A DNA stretch of 64,000 bases from Gibbula magus (Eukaryota > Mollusca > Gastropoda > Trochida > Trochidae), in contig OW388289.1 of the NCBI GenBank assembly GCA_936450465.1, forward strand, positions 76,806,593 to 76,870,592, read 5' to 3'. Positions 48,629 through 63,200 of the stretch are shown in pieces. The notes under the pieces were generated by a model, which saw nothing but the letters and a program-made list of their open reading frames with translations, was not told the DNA's origin and did no database searches. Made by a program: the position numbers and the translations under genes. The first letter of the stretch is position 1, and each line of letters starts with the position of its first letter.

Positions 48629-50750
48629 GGGAGCCTTATGTGAGTGAGTATATGTACGGCATTGAATACACTAATGATATCATCCTACTATTCTCTTAAT
48701 TACTCACTCACATTTTGTTAGTAATGGAAAAGTATACATCGCACATTTTAAAATGTCCCTGTTTTAACTTTTTTAAGTAAATAAATTTAATTAACAAATA
48801 TTAGTATCTTATATAAGCTAATTCATGTCCGAGGAAGTCTTGGCTCCATCACTTGTAAGGAATGGAGATTTAATCGGACAGCAACAGATACATACAATGT
48901 ATTCAACAATATCTATATTACTGACATTTAATCATGATATATTCAGCTGAAAATTTAACTCCAAAATCTAAGTACATTTCTAGTTTCATTCATTCTGATA
49001 ACAATACAATATTGTGCCACATGATTAATAATTCACATTGAGGTGCGTTTTTTTTCTATCTTCGTCGCAATCTGACCGCTAAAGTAGGGTTTCCAGATTG
49101 CATCTCTGTAATATCCTTGCGGAGGAAGCACACTGACATGATGATGTGTTTATGATAGAAATGCTAGGAAAAGCTGACATAAAGTACCTGATAATTTGTA
49201 TCTCCCGTAAGTGGTAATAAATTCATGTTGCAGAATGACAAAAACAAGAACATGAACGTCCATCTGTCATATGTAGTTGAAAACGTGGAGGCGATTACGT
49301 AATAGTTTGTTTTGAAATATAAATGTTTGGTGAAATGAAATTAATCTTTAGACTTCAAATAAGTGAATGATAAAATGAAATATCCATAAGTCTTCAAATC
49401 ATTGTGACGAGAGCATTTTCAGATAACCAGATATAACATGCTGTTGATATATGTTAATGAATGGTGTTAGATTTATACTTTCACATCACCAAATAATGTT
49501 AAAAAGTCAAAACATTAAAAGTATATGTTATAGCTTCTGTGGAAATATTTTTATCAGAGACATATGCAATTTAAGTTGTGAAAAGGATAAACTGACATGA
49601 AAATGTCTCATTGGTTAACGCCAAGACCATGATCAGCTAAAAGACATAAGCAACTTCTCCCACAAGACAAAACACTATCACTGGTTAATTTAATCATCGC
49701 TGCCTTTTGTTTCCCTGTGCTCATTGACTCGGTAGGGTATCAGAGAACAGACAAGGCGATAAAATGCAACAAAGGCTAAATTTGCAAGTGATAGAGACTG
49801 GCGAAAGTTATGCCTTGCGGGAGAATTTTCTTATTTTCGTAAGCCATCAATAATGCATAAGGCAATATAAATGGGTTTCTTAAATTGAATTTTTGTTTCT
49901 TCGGATTTAATCGCAATAAGTATAATCGAGCTAGAGATTCCAGAACAAAATACGCCGTCTTGCATCACTACAATCTTCTTATCTTGTCAAAATATCTTGT
50001 CTATGTGATTAACATTGCAGTTGGTTTCAGTTGGTCGTAAACAAAGCCATTAATCAGTGTTACACGACATTGTGGGGAGTATAAAAACCCGTATCTTTAG
50101 GGAAAGTAGAAACAGCTTTCAGATCAATTTGAACAAATGTCAGATATTGAAATAAGTCCAACTTATCCTGTTAATCAGGAACACGGTAAATGATAATAAA
50201 TCAGGTACAAGAAAAACAAACGATGGTGTTGATTATTTTTTCTTCATTTTTAAAAAGGCACCAGACTTGAAGACAAGAATACAAGTTATCAAAAATAGTC
50301 CATCAATTTCTATGCTGGTACTAGTAGAGAGAAATTCTCAGATGATCCTAGCAGAACAGTGACAATAATATCCCTTAAAATATTTTTGGGTCCGAAATAA
50401 GGTTATTATTTGCTTCATATCATAAAAGTTAAAAATCAAAATTATGATAGTGTTTGTCATCGCATTTAAAAATAACGCTTATGTAAAATTATTTAAAAAG
50501 TTGTTTGCACTGTATTCTAGCGAGAGTGAATCAGGTCATAACATCCTTTGAATCATTGGAAATGTACCCAAAAAACGGAGAAAAAAAATCCTTTGAATCA
50601 TTTTTTATTTCATATTATCACATGCTAAACTAATCTGATTTTCCCTCAGCTTTTCAGATGGGTGTTTCAGTCCAACTGTAAGACCCAAAATCTACACTAT
50701 AATTGAGAGAGATGCCATCTCTTTTCAGAGAAAGAACATTAAGAAGACCA
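48629..50750. other. End of module C and unassigned sequence
   Basis: 48680-49510 matches 26100-26900. From 49560 the similarity ends; 49760-49815 resembles the transposon interior at 7735-7800. No gene seen. Confidence 0.45.
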
Positions 50751-50795
50751 GGGCTCCGTTCCATAAGAGCGGGCGCTTATAATCGCTCATTGATA

Positions 50796-50953
50796 GCTCA
50801 ATGTAGCGCTCAATGTAGTGCTTAATGTAGCGCATTCTCTCCTGAACGACACGGTGCGATTCCTCGAAGTTTGCTCGCCTTGCTACGTAGCGCTACATTG
50901 AGCAATCGCGTTCAAGAAAAGTATAAAAGTAATCGATTATTGAGCGATTACTT
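50796..50953. repeat. Three 12-bp tandem repeats with an inverse copy and a hairpin
   Basis: GCTCAATGTAGC, GCTCAATGTAGT and GCTTAATGTAGC run at 50796-50831. The inverse, GCTACATTGAGC, is at 50892-50903. AAGTAATCG (50927-50935) pairs with CGATTACTT (50945-50953). Probably part of a non-autonomous element whose outer ends I could not define. The frames at 50937-51155 on both strands have no recognised domain. Confidence 0.6.
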
Positions 50954-53305
<2,352 letters not shown>

Positions 53306-53639
53306 ACCTTAGTGAGTTGACATTCTGACAACATTTTTCACTTCTGTTTTTTTGTAGAAAGGTTACTTGTAAACAGTAAACGGTAAACAGTAAATTTAAA
53401 ATTCCTTGAAAAGCGTTTTTTTACATCCTGGTAAAAGTAAACTGATGAGCTTTTTCATCAGGTAAGGTTGCACTCAATAGATCAGAAACTTAAGCACACT
53501 TCAGGGTCCAATTAATGTTCCATATTTCAATACTCTTTTGTATGATACTTATTTTGTATTTAAGATGTTTTCCTTATCAATGACACCTACATTTTCATCT
53601 TGTTATCAAGCATGTTCGAGGCAAATAATTATAACAAAT

Positions 53640-54598
53640 ATAGTCGCAAGCGACGATAAAAGGATTCAGCGCATATATGCTTCAATTATTTGAAATATAA
53701 TGAATTGAGGCATGTTAACAATGTTATTGCGCATCTTTTAAAACAAGTTACACGTTTCTAACATGTCCCTAGAACTATGTATACCCAATATGTAGGTGTC
53801 AAAGAAAACCAATATGGCGGCTAAACCACGAGAGCTACAACTTTGTCATGATTTATTATTTTGCTCGCACAGTTATTGCGCATCTTTTGCAAAAGGTTTC
53901 AAGTCTCTAAGTTGATTTTGAGAATATAACCCATGTTAAAAATTTTCTTTATTATGACCGGAAATGACTGTTCGCGAGCGATTTTATTATTGATTCATAA
54001 AGACCATAGTCCAATCTTACTCTCCTGAAAAAATCATTAAATTCGATGGGTAGGTATTTGAGTTATGTCCCCTTGAAGTTTGCATTTTTCAAAAATTGCC
54101 TGACTTTAAAAGGTCACTGTGAAGAAAGTATTAAGAATTCCGTTAAAAAGGAACAAACTTGTTATTCCCCAATGTTTCCGCTTTATATAACTAAAGTTGC
54201 AGCTCTTAGGTGCAAATATCTTCGGAGTGGTGTATCCGCAAAGGTACATGGGGTCCGAAGATTTTAAAAAGTTTTTAAAATCAAGATGGCGGCGCAACCA
54301 CGTGACATACAGATTCGTCATGATTAACTTTTTTTCTCGCATGGCTATTGCGCATCTTTTAAAAAAAGTTGCAAGTCTCTAGCTGCATTTTTTTTTTCCC
54401 ATGTTAAAGATTGACATTTAGATTCGAACTGGACCCTAAATGGCTGAACCAATTGGGCCCAAAAGATACGCTGCACAACTACATAGTAAGGGCTATCGAC
54501 CTGTAAAGTTTGGTTGCTGTAGCTGCAATCCTTCTTGTAGAAGTCGATTCCACAAGAATCTTGAAATAATAAAAATAATAATAATAATAATAAACACG
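53640..54598 (+). repeat. First, most diverged unit of the ~1-kb repeat array
   Basis: Contains both half-units (ATATGGCGGCTAAACCACG at about 53813 and AAGATGGCGGCGCAACCACG at 54284) and the block ACTGTTCGCGAGCGATTTTA (about 53968), and ends in an AAT run at 54570-54590. Frames at 54046-54267 and 54106-54342 are not conserved in other units. Confidence 0.7.
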
Positions 54599-54768
54599 CC
54601 AATAACAATAAGGATTCAGCCTAATGGCTGAATCCTTAATAATAATAGAAGGATTCGCATAATAACAATACGTCTTCCAGACTATGTCTTGAAGACCTAA
54701 ATAATAATAATAATAGAAGGATTCGCATAATAACAATACGTCTTCCAGACTATGTCTTGAAGACCTAA
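54599..54768 (+). repeat. AAT microsatellite with a palindrome and two solo 50-bp tails
   Basis: GGATTCAGCC/GGCTGAATCC palindrome at 54611-54634; 50-bp tails at 54651-54700 and 54719-54768. Each tail reads GGATTCGCATAATAACAATA and then a hairpin (GTCTTC-C-AGAC-TAT-GTCT-T-GAAGAC) followed directly by CTAA. Further tails end units at 56225-56274, about 58215-58264, 60228-60277, 61258-61307, 61317-61366 and 62349-62398. Confidence 0.8.
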
Positions 54769-54773
54769 GTAAT

Positions 54774-54913
54774 AGATAGAGGACGAGTAGCAGTACATTA
54801 TCGGGATATAAATGTACGGGTTTGAGAGGGTTGGGCGAGGCGTCAGCCGAGCCTAACCCTCTCAAACCCGTACATTTATATCCCGATAATGTACTGCTGC
54901 GAGTTCTCTATCT
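54774..54913. repeat. Hairpin with 59-bp arms
   Basis: Arms at 54774-54832 and 54855-54913, with a perfect core of about 45 bp (CAGTACATTATCGGGATATA... to GAGAGGGTT) and a 22-nt GC-rich loop. Near-perfect arms imply recent formation or conversion between arms. Confidence 0.9.
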
Positions 54914-55135
54914 ATCTTAGAGCATAGTCAAATGCTTGAGTCGTCAAGAAAATGTCTTAAAATGAATTTATTTCAAATATTTTGTCAAATCCGTTGGGAA
55001 ACATTCTCTCGAACACAACATGCAAAACATTGACATTTCTCATTTTCATATGCAAATGTTAGGGACATTGACGTCATCTTCGGCACTGTGAGCACTGAAT
55101 TTCTGAAATTGTCCGAGGTGCATGAGGTGTACATT

Positions 55136-55144
55136 TTATATAAA
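55136..55144 (+). promoter_or_regulatory. TATA-box candidate
   Basis: TATATAAAG lies 156 bp upstream of the ATG at 55292, inside the palindrome-bounded block. Transcription start would fall near 55165-55170. Inferred from motif and position only. Confidence 0.35.
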
Positions 55145-55291
55145 GCGTACGAGTCGTGCTACAGCATAAGCGTCGTGCTTGAATCACGCACATGCATGAT
55201 TTAAGCACGTTTTTATTCAGCAACCTTGAGCAGTAATACATTTCATTGCCTATAAAGACTGAGTGGTTTGTGGAATGAATCAGTTCACACA

Positions 55292-56048
55292 ATGGCTTCA
55301 TCGTGGACAGTCCAAGGACAAGTACACTATTCTTTCAGGAAAGGTAACTTTACTTTTTTACTCCTTACTTTTTAAAGTGTATATTTTTAAAATTCAAAGT
55401 AAATTACATTACATTGGTTTATTATTGGTTATTGTCTTTTGTATTTCAAATATGTTTGTTTGTTGAGCTGTATTTATCAATATGCGAGTTGTTATATCTA
55501 TTGTTGCATATGCTAGTATGCATCCCGTCTATATTGCATATACATTATTTCAGGTTACTGCAGCAAAGGAACTCGAACTGTCTGTAGGAAAGAATGTAAC
55601 GTCGTACTGGACATCGCTCGGACGCCGTGTGACGATACAGGAGTTTCAGTGAGACGACAATGCAGTCTCCACTCTAACACTCCAAGAAGGTAATTTTATA
55701 TCACTTTCTTATTTCTCATTTTTATGTCGTTTGATATTTATATCAATATATTTATTTGATATTATTTTTTATATCGTGGTTGAAAATATATAAAACATTG
55801 GTAACATGGTTTGATGCTTGTCATTGTTTGACTTACTCGTGATATAAATGAAATACACTTGAAAAATCCCAATTGACCTCACATTACTTGCTTTATTTAC
55901 ATGCTTTTATTCTTCTTTTAGGAATATCAAGCTCCTTAATATAGAAGACCTTCATCAACGGAAGCGACTTTTTCCTTTCGGAAAGGGAACACAGCAGGTC
56001 ATTTGTCAATGTAATAAGTATTTAATTGTGTATTATCTCCATAAATAA
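55292..56048 (+). CDS. Cysteine-rich 104-aa protein, three exons, unknown function
   Basis: Exons 55292-55343, 55554-55689 and 55922-56048, with GT-AG introns (GTAACT...TTTCAG; GTAATT...TTTTAG) at phases 1 and 2; the joined frame stays open across 315 nt including stop. The start ACAATGG has a strong context (A at -3, G at +4). The protein reads MASSWTVQGQVHYSFRKG, then a cysteine-rich centre (YCSKGTRTVCRKECNVV, C43 and C54), then a basic tail (LHQRKRLFPFGKG, ICQCNK). AATAAA overlaps the stop codon (56043-56049). C-x7-C-x3-C...C slightly recalls the zinc-binding C-terminus of piggyBac-type transposases, but too little matches to claim it. An upstream out-of-frame ATG at 55275 has a weaker context. 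Confidence 0.45.
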
Positions 56049-56274
56049 AACAATCAGTTGACATTGTTTGTTGTTTTTATAAAAGTCTGTGAACCAGTTT
56101 ATGAGCATGATACCCGAACGCAACCAGACAACCGTACATCTATCGGGATATAAATGTACTCCACGTGACCACAATACACTCATATGATTGGACGAAAGCA
56201 TTTGACTGTGCTCTAATAATAGAAGGATTCGCATAATAACAATACGTCTTCCAGACTATGTCTTGAAGACCTAA

Positions 56275-59200
56275 CTAGGATTGACGCGTCAATACTTAGG
56301 TCTTCAAGACTTCTGCTTGACCTTCAGCTCCTTGTTGAATGTCACCAATAATGTTTCTAACAAAACTTCTATGTGTAACATCTCATAATGTACTGAGAAA
56401 ACCCCAAAAAATCAGAAATTTTATTTTAAATTAAAATGGCGGGAAAACCACGTGACCTACGAATTCGTCATGATTTACTTTTTTGCTTGCATTGTTATTC
56501 CCCATCTTTTGAAAAAAGTTTCAAGTCTCTATGTCAGTTTTAAAAAATTTCCCCATGTTAAAATTCGAAATCGTGATTTTATGTCATTTTTCAGCCTTCT
56601 TTGTGACCGGAAATGACTGTTCGCGAGCGATTTTATTATTGATTCCTAAAGACACTATATTGATCTAGTAGCCCTGAAAATTTCATTCAGTTTTAAGGTC
56701 GGGAAATTGGAGTAATTTCCCCTTAAAGTAGGTCCAGTTTATCAAGTCGCCCAACTTTGAAAGGTCACTGTGCGAAAAGTATTAGGAATTCGCACAAACA
56801 AGAACAAACTTGTTATTCCCCAATGTGTCAGCTATATATAAGTTAAGTTTCAGCTCTTAGGTGTTAATATCTTCGGAGTGGTGTTTCCGCAAAGGTACAT
56901 GGGGTCAGACATTTTGAAAAAGATAGAAAATCCAAGATGGCGGCTGAACCACGTGACTTACGATTTCACCGCGATTTACTTGTTTGCTCGGATTGTCAAT
57001 GCGCATGTTTTAAAAAAAGTTTCAAATCTCTAGGTGTATTTTGAAAAAAATTCCCATGTTAAAAATCGAAATTTTGAATCGAACTGGACCTTTAATGAGT
57101 AGAGCAATCGAAAATCCGTTCGACCACTTTTCAGATCCCATTAAACTCTACCATCCCTGAAAGTTTCATCAAAATGGGTTCAGCCGTTACTTCAGAAGTC
57201 GGCGAACAAAAAAGTGTGGAAATAATAATAATAATAACTAGGATTGACGCGTCAATACTTAGGTCTTCAAGACTTCTGCTTGACCCTCAGCTCCATGTTT
57301 GATCGAGGAATGTCACAAACATTGTTCTGTCAAACTTCCATTCGTAACATCTTATAATGTACTGAGAAAACCTAAAAAAAATCATAAATTTAATTTTAAA
57401 ATTAAGATGGCGCCAAAACCACGTGACCTACGAATTCGCCATGATTGACTTTTTTGCTTGCATTGTCATTGCCCATCGTTTACTAAAAGTTTCAAGTCTC
57501 TATCTCAATTTTTAAAATTTTCCCCATGTTAAAATTCAAAATCGTGATTTCCTGTCATTTTTCAGCCTTAATTGTGACCGGAAATGACTGTTCGCGAGCG
57601 ATTTTATTATTGATTCCTAAAGACAATATATTGATCTAGTAGGCCTGAAAATTTCATTCAGTTGTAAGGTCGGGAAGTTGGAGTAATTTCCCCTTGAAGT
57701 AGGTCCAGTTTATCAAGTCGCCCAACTTTGAAAGGTCACCGTGCGAAAAGTATTAAGAGTTCGATCCTGAAAAACAACACCATGTATTCACCAATGTTTC
57801 AGCTACATACAAAAATAAATGTCAGATTCGTGGTGCAAGTATCTTCAGAGAAGAAGATTGTCAAAGGTACATGGGGTCGGACACTTTCAAAAAGTGACAA
57901 AAATCAAAATGGCCGCTAAACCACTTGATCTACGATTTCACTATGATTGACTTTTTTCCTCACATTGTCATTGTGCATCTTTTAAAAAAAGTTCCAAGTC
58001 TCTAGCTGTATTTTTAATTTTTTTCCCATGTTAAAAATCGAAATTTTGAATGGAACTGGCCCTTTAATGAGGAAAAAAATCACAATTCCGCTTCGACACA
58101 AGTCCAGATCTTATTGAACTCTATAAGCCCTGAAAGTTTCATAAAGATCAGTTCAGCCGTTAATTCATGAATCGGCGAACAAAAGTCTGCGGAAAGAATA
58201 ATAATAATAAATAAAGATTCGCATAATAACAATATGTCTTCCAGACTATGTCTTGAAGACCTAACTAGGATTGACGCGTCAATACTTAGGTCTTCAAGAC
58301 TTCTGCTTGACCCTCAGCTCCATGTTTGATCGAGGAATGTCACAAACACTGTTCTGACAAAACTTCCATTCGTAACATTTTATAATGTACTGAGAAAACC
58401 TAAAGAAATCATAAATTTAATTTTAAAATTAAGATGGCGCCAAAACCACGTGACCTACGAATTCGCCATGATTGACTTTTTTGCTTGCATTGTCATTGCC
58501 CATCTTTTAAAAAAAGTTTCAAGTCTCTATCTCAATTTTTAAAATTTTCCCCATGTTAAAATTCAAAATCGTGATTTCCTGTAATTTTTCAGCCATATTT
58601 GTGACCGGAAATGACTGTTCGCGAGCGATTTTATTATTGATTCCTAAAGACAATATATTGATCTAATAGCCCTGAAAATTTCATGCAATTGTAAGATCGG
58701 GAAGTTGGAGTAATGTCCCCTTGAAGTAGGTCCAATGTAACAAGTCGCCCAACTTTGAAAGGTCACTGTGCGAAAAGTATTAAGAGTTCGATCCTGAAAA
58801 ACAACACCATGTAATCACCAATGCCTTAGCTATATACAAAAATTAATTTCAGATTTTTGGTGCAAGTATCTTCAGAGGAGAAGATTGTCAAAGGTACATG
58901 GGGTCGGACACTTTAAAAAAGTGACAAAATTCAAAATGGCGGCTGAACCACGTGACTGACGAATTTGCCATGATTTACTTTTTTGTTTACATTGTCATTG
59001 TGCATCTTTTAAAAAAAGTTTCAAGTCTCTAGCTGCATTTTGAATTTTTTTCCCATGTTAAAAATCGAAAATTAGAATCGAACTGGACCTTTAATGCGGA
59101 CAGCAATCAAAAATCCGTTCGATACAGATCCAGATCTCATTGAATTCTACAATCCCTGAATGTTTCATGAAAATCGGTTCAGCCGTTAGTCCTGGGCACG

Positions 59201-60189
59201 ACCAACAAAAATCGTGGAAATAATAATAATAATAACTAGGATTGACGCGTCAATACTTAGGTCTTCAAGACTTCTGCTTGACCCTCAGCTCCATGTTTGA
59301 TCGAGGAATGTCACACACATTGTTCTGTCAAAACTTCCATTCGTAACATCTTATAATGTACTGAGAAAACCTAAACAAATCAAAAAATTAATTTTAAAAT
59401 TAAGATGGCGCCAAAACCACGTGACCTACGAATTCGCCATGATTGACTTTTTTGCTTGCATTGTCATTGCCCATCTTTTAAAAAAAGTTTCAAGTCTCTA
59501 TCTCAATTTTTAAAATTTTCCCCATGTTAAAATTCAAAATCGTGATTTCCTGTAATTTTTCAGCCTTAGTTGTGACCGAAAATGACTGTTCGCGAGCGAT
59601 TTTATTATTGATTCCTAAAGACAATATATTGATGTAATAGCCCTGAAAATTTCATGCAATTGTGAGATCGGGAAGTTGGAGTAATGTCCCCTTGAAGTAG
59701 GTCCAATGTAACAAGTCGCCCAAATTTGAAAGGTCACTGTGCGAAAAGTATTAAGAGTTCGATCCTGAAAAACAACACCATGTAATCACCAATGCCTTAG
59801 CTATATACAAAAATTAATTTAAGATTGTTGGTGCAAGTATCTTCAGAGGAGAAGATTGTCAAAGGTACATGGGATCGGACACTTTAAAAAAGTGACAAAA
59901 ATCATAATGGCGGCTGAACCACGTGACTGACGAATTCGCCATGATTTACTTTTTTGTTTACATTGTCATTGTGCATCTTTTTAAAAAAGTTTCAAGTCTC
60001 TAGCTGCATTTTGAATTTTTTTCCCATGTTAAAAATCGAAAATTAGAATCGAACTGGACCTTTAATGAGGACAGCAATCAAAAATCCGTTCGATGCAGAT
60101 CCAGATCTCATTGAATTCTACAATCCCTGAAAGTTTCATGAAAATCGGTTCAGCCGTTAGTCCTGGGCACGACCAACAAAAATCGTGGA

Positions 60190-60227
<38 letters not shown>

Positions 60228-63200
60228 GGATTCGCATAATAACAATACGTCTTCCAGACTATGTCTTGAAGACCTAATAATAATAACTAGGATTGACGCG
60301 TCAATACTTAGGTCTTCAAGACTTCTGCTTGACCCTCAGCTCCATGTTTGATCGAGGAATGTCACAAACATTGTTCTGTCAAAACTTCCATTCGTAACAT
60401 CTTATAATGTACTGAGAACACCTAAAAAAATCAAAAATTTAATTTTAAAATTAAGATGGCGCCAAAACCACGTGACCTACGAATTCGCCATGATTGACTT
60501 TTTTGCTTGCATTGTCATTGCCCATCTTTTAAAAAAAGTTTCAAGTCTCTATCTCAATTTTTTAAATTTTCCCCATGTTAAAATTCAAAATCGTGATTTC
60601 CTGTAATTTTTCAGCCTTATTTGTGACCGGAAATGACTGTTCGCGAGCGATTTTATTATTGATTCCTAAAGACAATATATTGATCTAATAGCCCTGAAAA
60701 TTTCATGCAATTGTAAGATCGGGAAGTTGGAGTAATGTCCCCTTGAAGTAGGTCCAATGTAACAAGTCGCCCAACTTTGAAAGGTCACTGTGCGAAAAGT
60801 ATTAAGAGTTCGATCCTGAAAAACAACACCATGTAATCACCAATGCCTTAGCTATATACAAAAATTAATTTAAGATTTTTGGTGCAAGTATCTTCAGAGG
60901 AGAAGATTGTCAAAGGTACATGGGGTCGGACACTTTAAAAAAGTGACAAAAATCAAAATGGCGGCTGAACCACGTGACTGACGAATTCGCCATGATTTAC
61001 TTTTTTGTTTACATTGTCATTGTGCATCTTTTAAAAGTAGTTTCAAGTCTCTAGCTGCATTTTAAATTTTTTTCCCATGTTAAAAATCGAAAATTAGAAT
61101 CGAACTGGACCTTTAATGAGGACAGCAATCAAAAATCCGTTCGATGCAGATCCAGATCTCATTGAATTCTACAATCCCTGAACGTTTCATGAAAATCGGT
61201 TCAGCCGTTAGTCCTGGGCACGACCAACAAAAATCGTGGAAATAATAATAATAATAAGGATTCGCATAATAACAATACGTCTTCCAGACTATGTCTTGAA
61301 GACCTAATAATAATAAGGATTCGCATAATAACAATACGTCTTCCAGACTATGTCTTGAAGACCTAATAATAACTAGGATTGACGCGTCAATACTTAGGTC
61401 TTCAAGACTTCTGCTTGACCTTCAGCTCCTTGTTTGATCGAAGAATGTCACCAATAATGTTTCTAACAAAACTTCTATGTGTAACATCTCATAATGTACT
61501 GAGAAAGCCTAAAAAAATCATAAATTTTATTTTAAACTAAAATGGCGGGAAAACCACGTGACCTACGAATTCGTCATGATTTACTTTTTTGTTTGCATTG
61601 TTATTCCCCATCTTTTGAAAAAAGTTTTAAGTCTCTATGTCAATTTTGAAAATTTTCCCCATGTTAAAATTCGAAATCGTGAATTTCTGTCATTCTTCAA
61701 CCTTAATTGTGACCGGAAATGACTGTTCGCGAGCGATTTTATTATTGATTCCGAAAGACAATATATTGATCTAGTAGCCCTGAAAATTTCATTCAGTTGT
61801 AAGGTCGGGAAGTTGAGGTAATTTCCCATTGAAGTAGGTCGAGTTTATGAAGTCGCCCAAATTTGAAAGGTCACTGTGCGAAAAGTATTAAGAGTTCGAT
61901 CCTGAAAAACAACACCATGTATTCACCAATGCTTCAGCTACATACAAAAATAAATGTCAGATTCGTGGTGCAAGTATCTTCAGAGGAGAAGATTGTCAAA
62001 GGTACATGGGGTCGGACACTTTTAAAAAGTGACAATAATCAAAATGGCGGCTAAACCACGTGACCTACGAATTCGCCATGATTTACTTTTTTGCTCACTT
62101 TGTCATTGTGCATCTTTTAAAAAAAGTTCCAAGTCTCTAGCTCCATTTTTCATTTATTTCCCATGTTAAAAATCGAAATTTAGAATCGAACTGGACCTTT
62201 AATGAGGACAGCAATAAAAAATCCGTTCGACACATTTCTAAGTCTCATTCAATTCTACCATCCCTGAAAGTTTCATCAAAATCGCTTCAGCCGTTAATTC
62301 AGGAATCGGCTAACAAAATTTGTGGAAATCATAATAATAATAAGATAAGGATTCGCATAAAAACAATACGTCTTCCAGACTATGTCTTGAAGACCTAACT
62401 AGGATTGACGCGTCAATACTTAGGTCTTCAAGACTTCTGCTTGACCTTCAGCTCCTTGTTGGATTGAAGAATGTCAGCAATAATGTTTCTAACAAAACTT
62501 CTATGTGTAACATCTCATAATGTGCTGAGAAAACCTAAAAAAATCATAAATTTTATTTTAAATTAAAATGGCGGGAAAACCACGTGACCTACGAATTCGT
62601 CATGATTGACTTTTTTGCTTGCATTGTTATTCCCCATCTTTTGAAAAAAGTTTCAAGTCTCTAAGTCAATTTTGAAAATTTTCCCCATGTTAAAATTCGA
62701 AATCGTGATTTTCTGTCATTTTTCAGCCTAAATTGTGACCGGAAATGACTGTTCGCGAGCGATTTTATTATTGATTCCTAAAGACACTATATTGATCTAG
62801 TAGCCCTGAAAATTTCACTCAGTTTTAAGGTCGGGAAGTTGGAGTAATTTCCCCTTAAAGTAGGTCCAGTTTATCAAGTCGCCCAACTTTGAAAGGTCAC
62901 TGTGAGAAAAGTATTAGGAATTCGCACAAACAAGAACAAACTTGTTATTCCCCAATGTGTCAGCTATATATAAGTTAAGTTTCAGCTCTTAGGTGTTAAT
63001 ATCTTCGGAGTGGTGTTTCCGCAAAGGTACATGGGGTCAGACATTTTGAAAAAGATAGAAAATCCAAGATGGCGGCTTAACCACGTGACTTACGATTTCA
63101 CCGCGATTTACTTTTTTGCTCGGATTGTCAATGCGCATGTTTTAAAAAAAGTTCCAAATCTCTAGGTGCATTTTGAAAAAAATTCCCATGTTAAAAATCG

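Larger units (their letters stand above)
54769..56224 (+). mobile_element. Palindrome-bounded insertion carrying a small gene
   Basis: Lies between two solo tails, in the AAT/TAATAG microsatellite. It begins with the 140-bp hairpin at 54774-54913. TTAGAGCATAGTCAAATGCT (54918-) is inverse to AGCATTTGACTGTGCTCTAA (56196-56215), and ATCGGGATATAAATGTAC recurs at 56142-56159, so the two sides share inverted sequence. No transposase is present; class unknown. Confidence 0.6.

Noticed and set aside
57728..57919. 63-aa frame repeated at 61863-62054
   Set aside because: Conserved only because the repeat units are similar; closely related units at 58265, 59236 and 60287 do not keep the frame.
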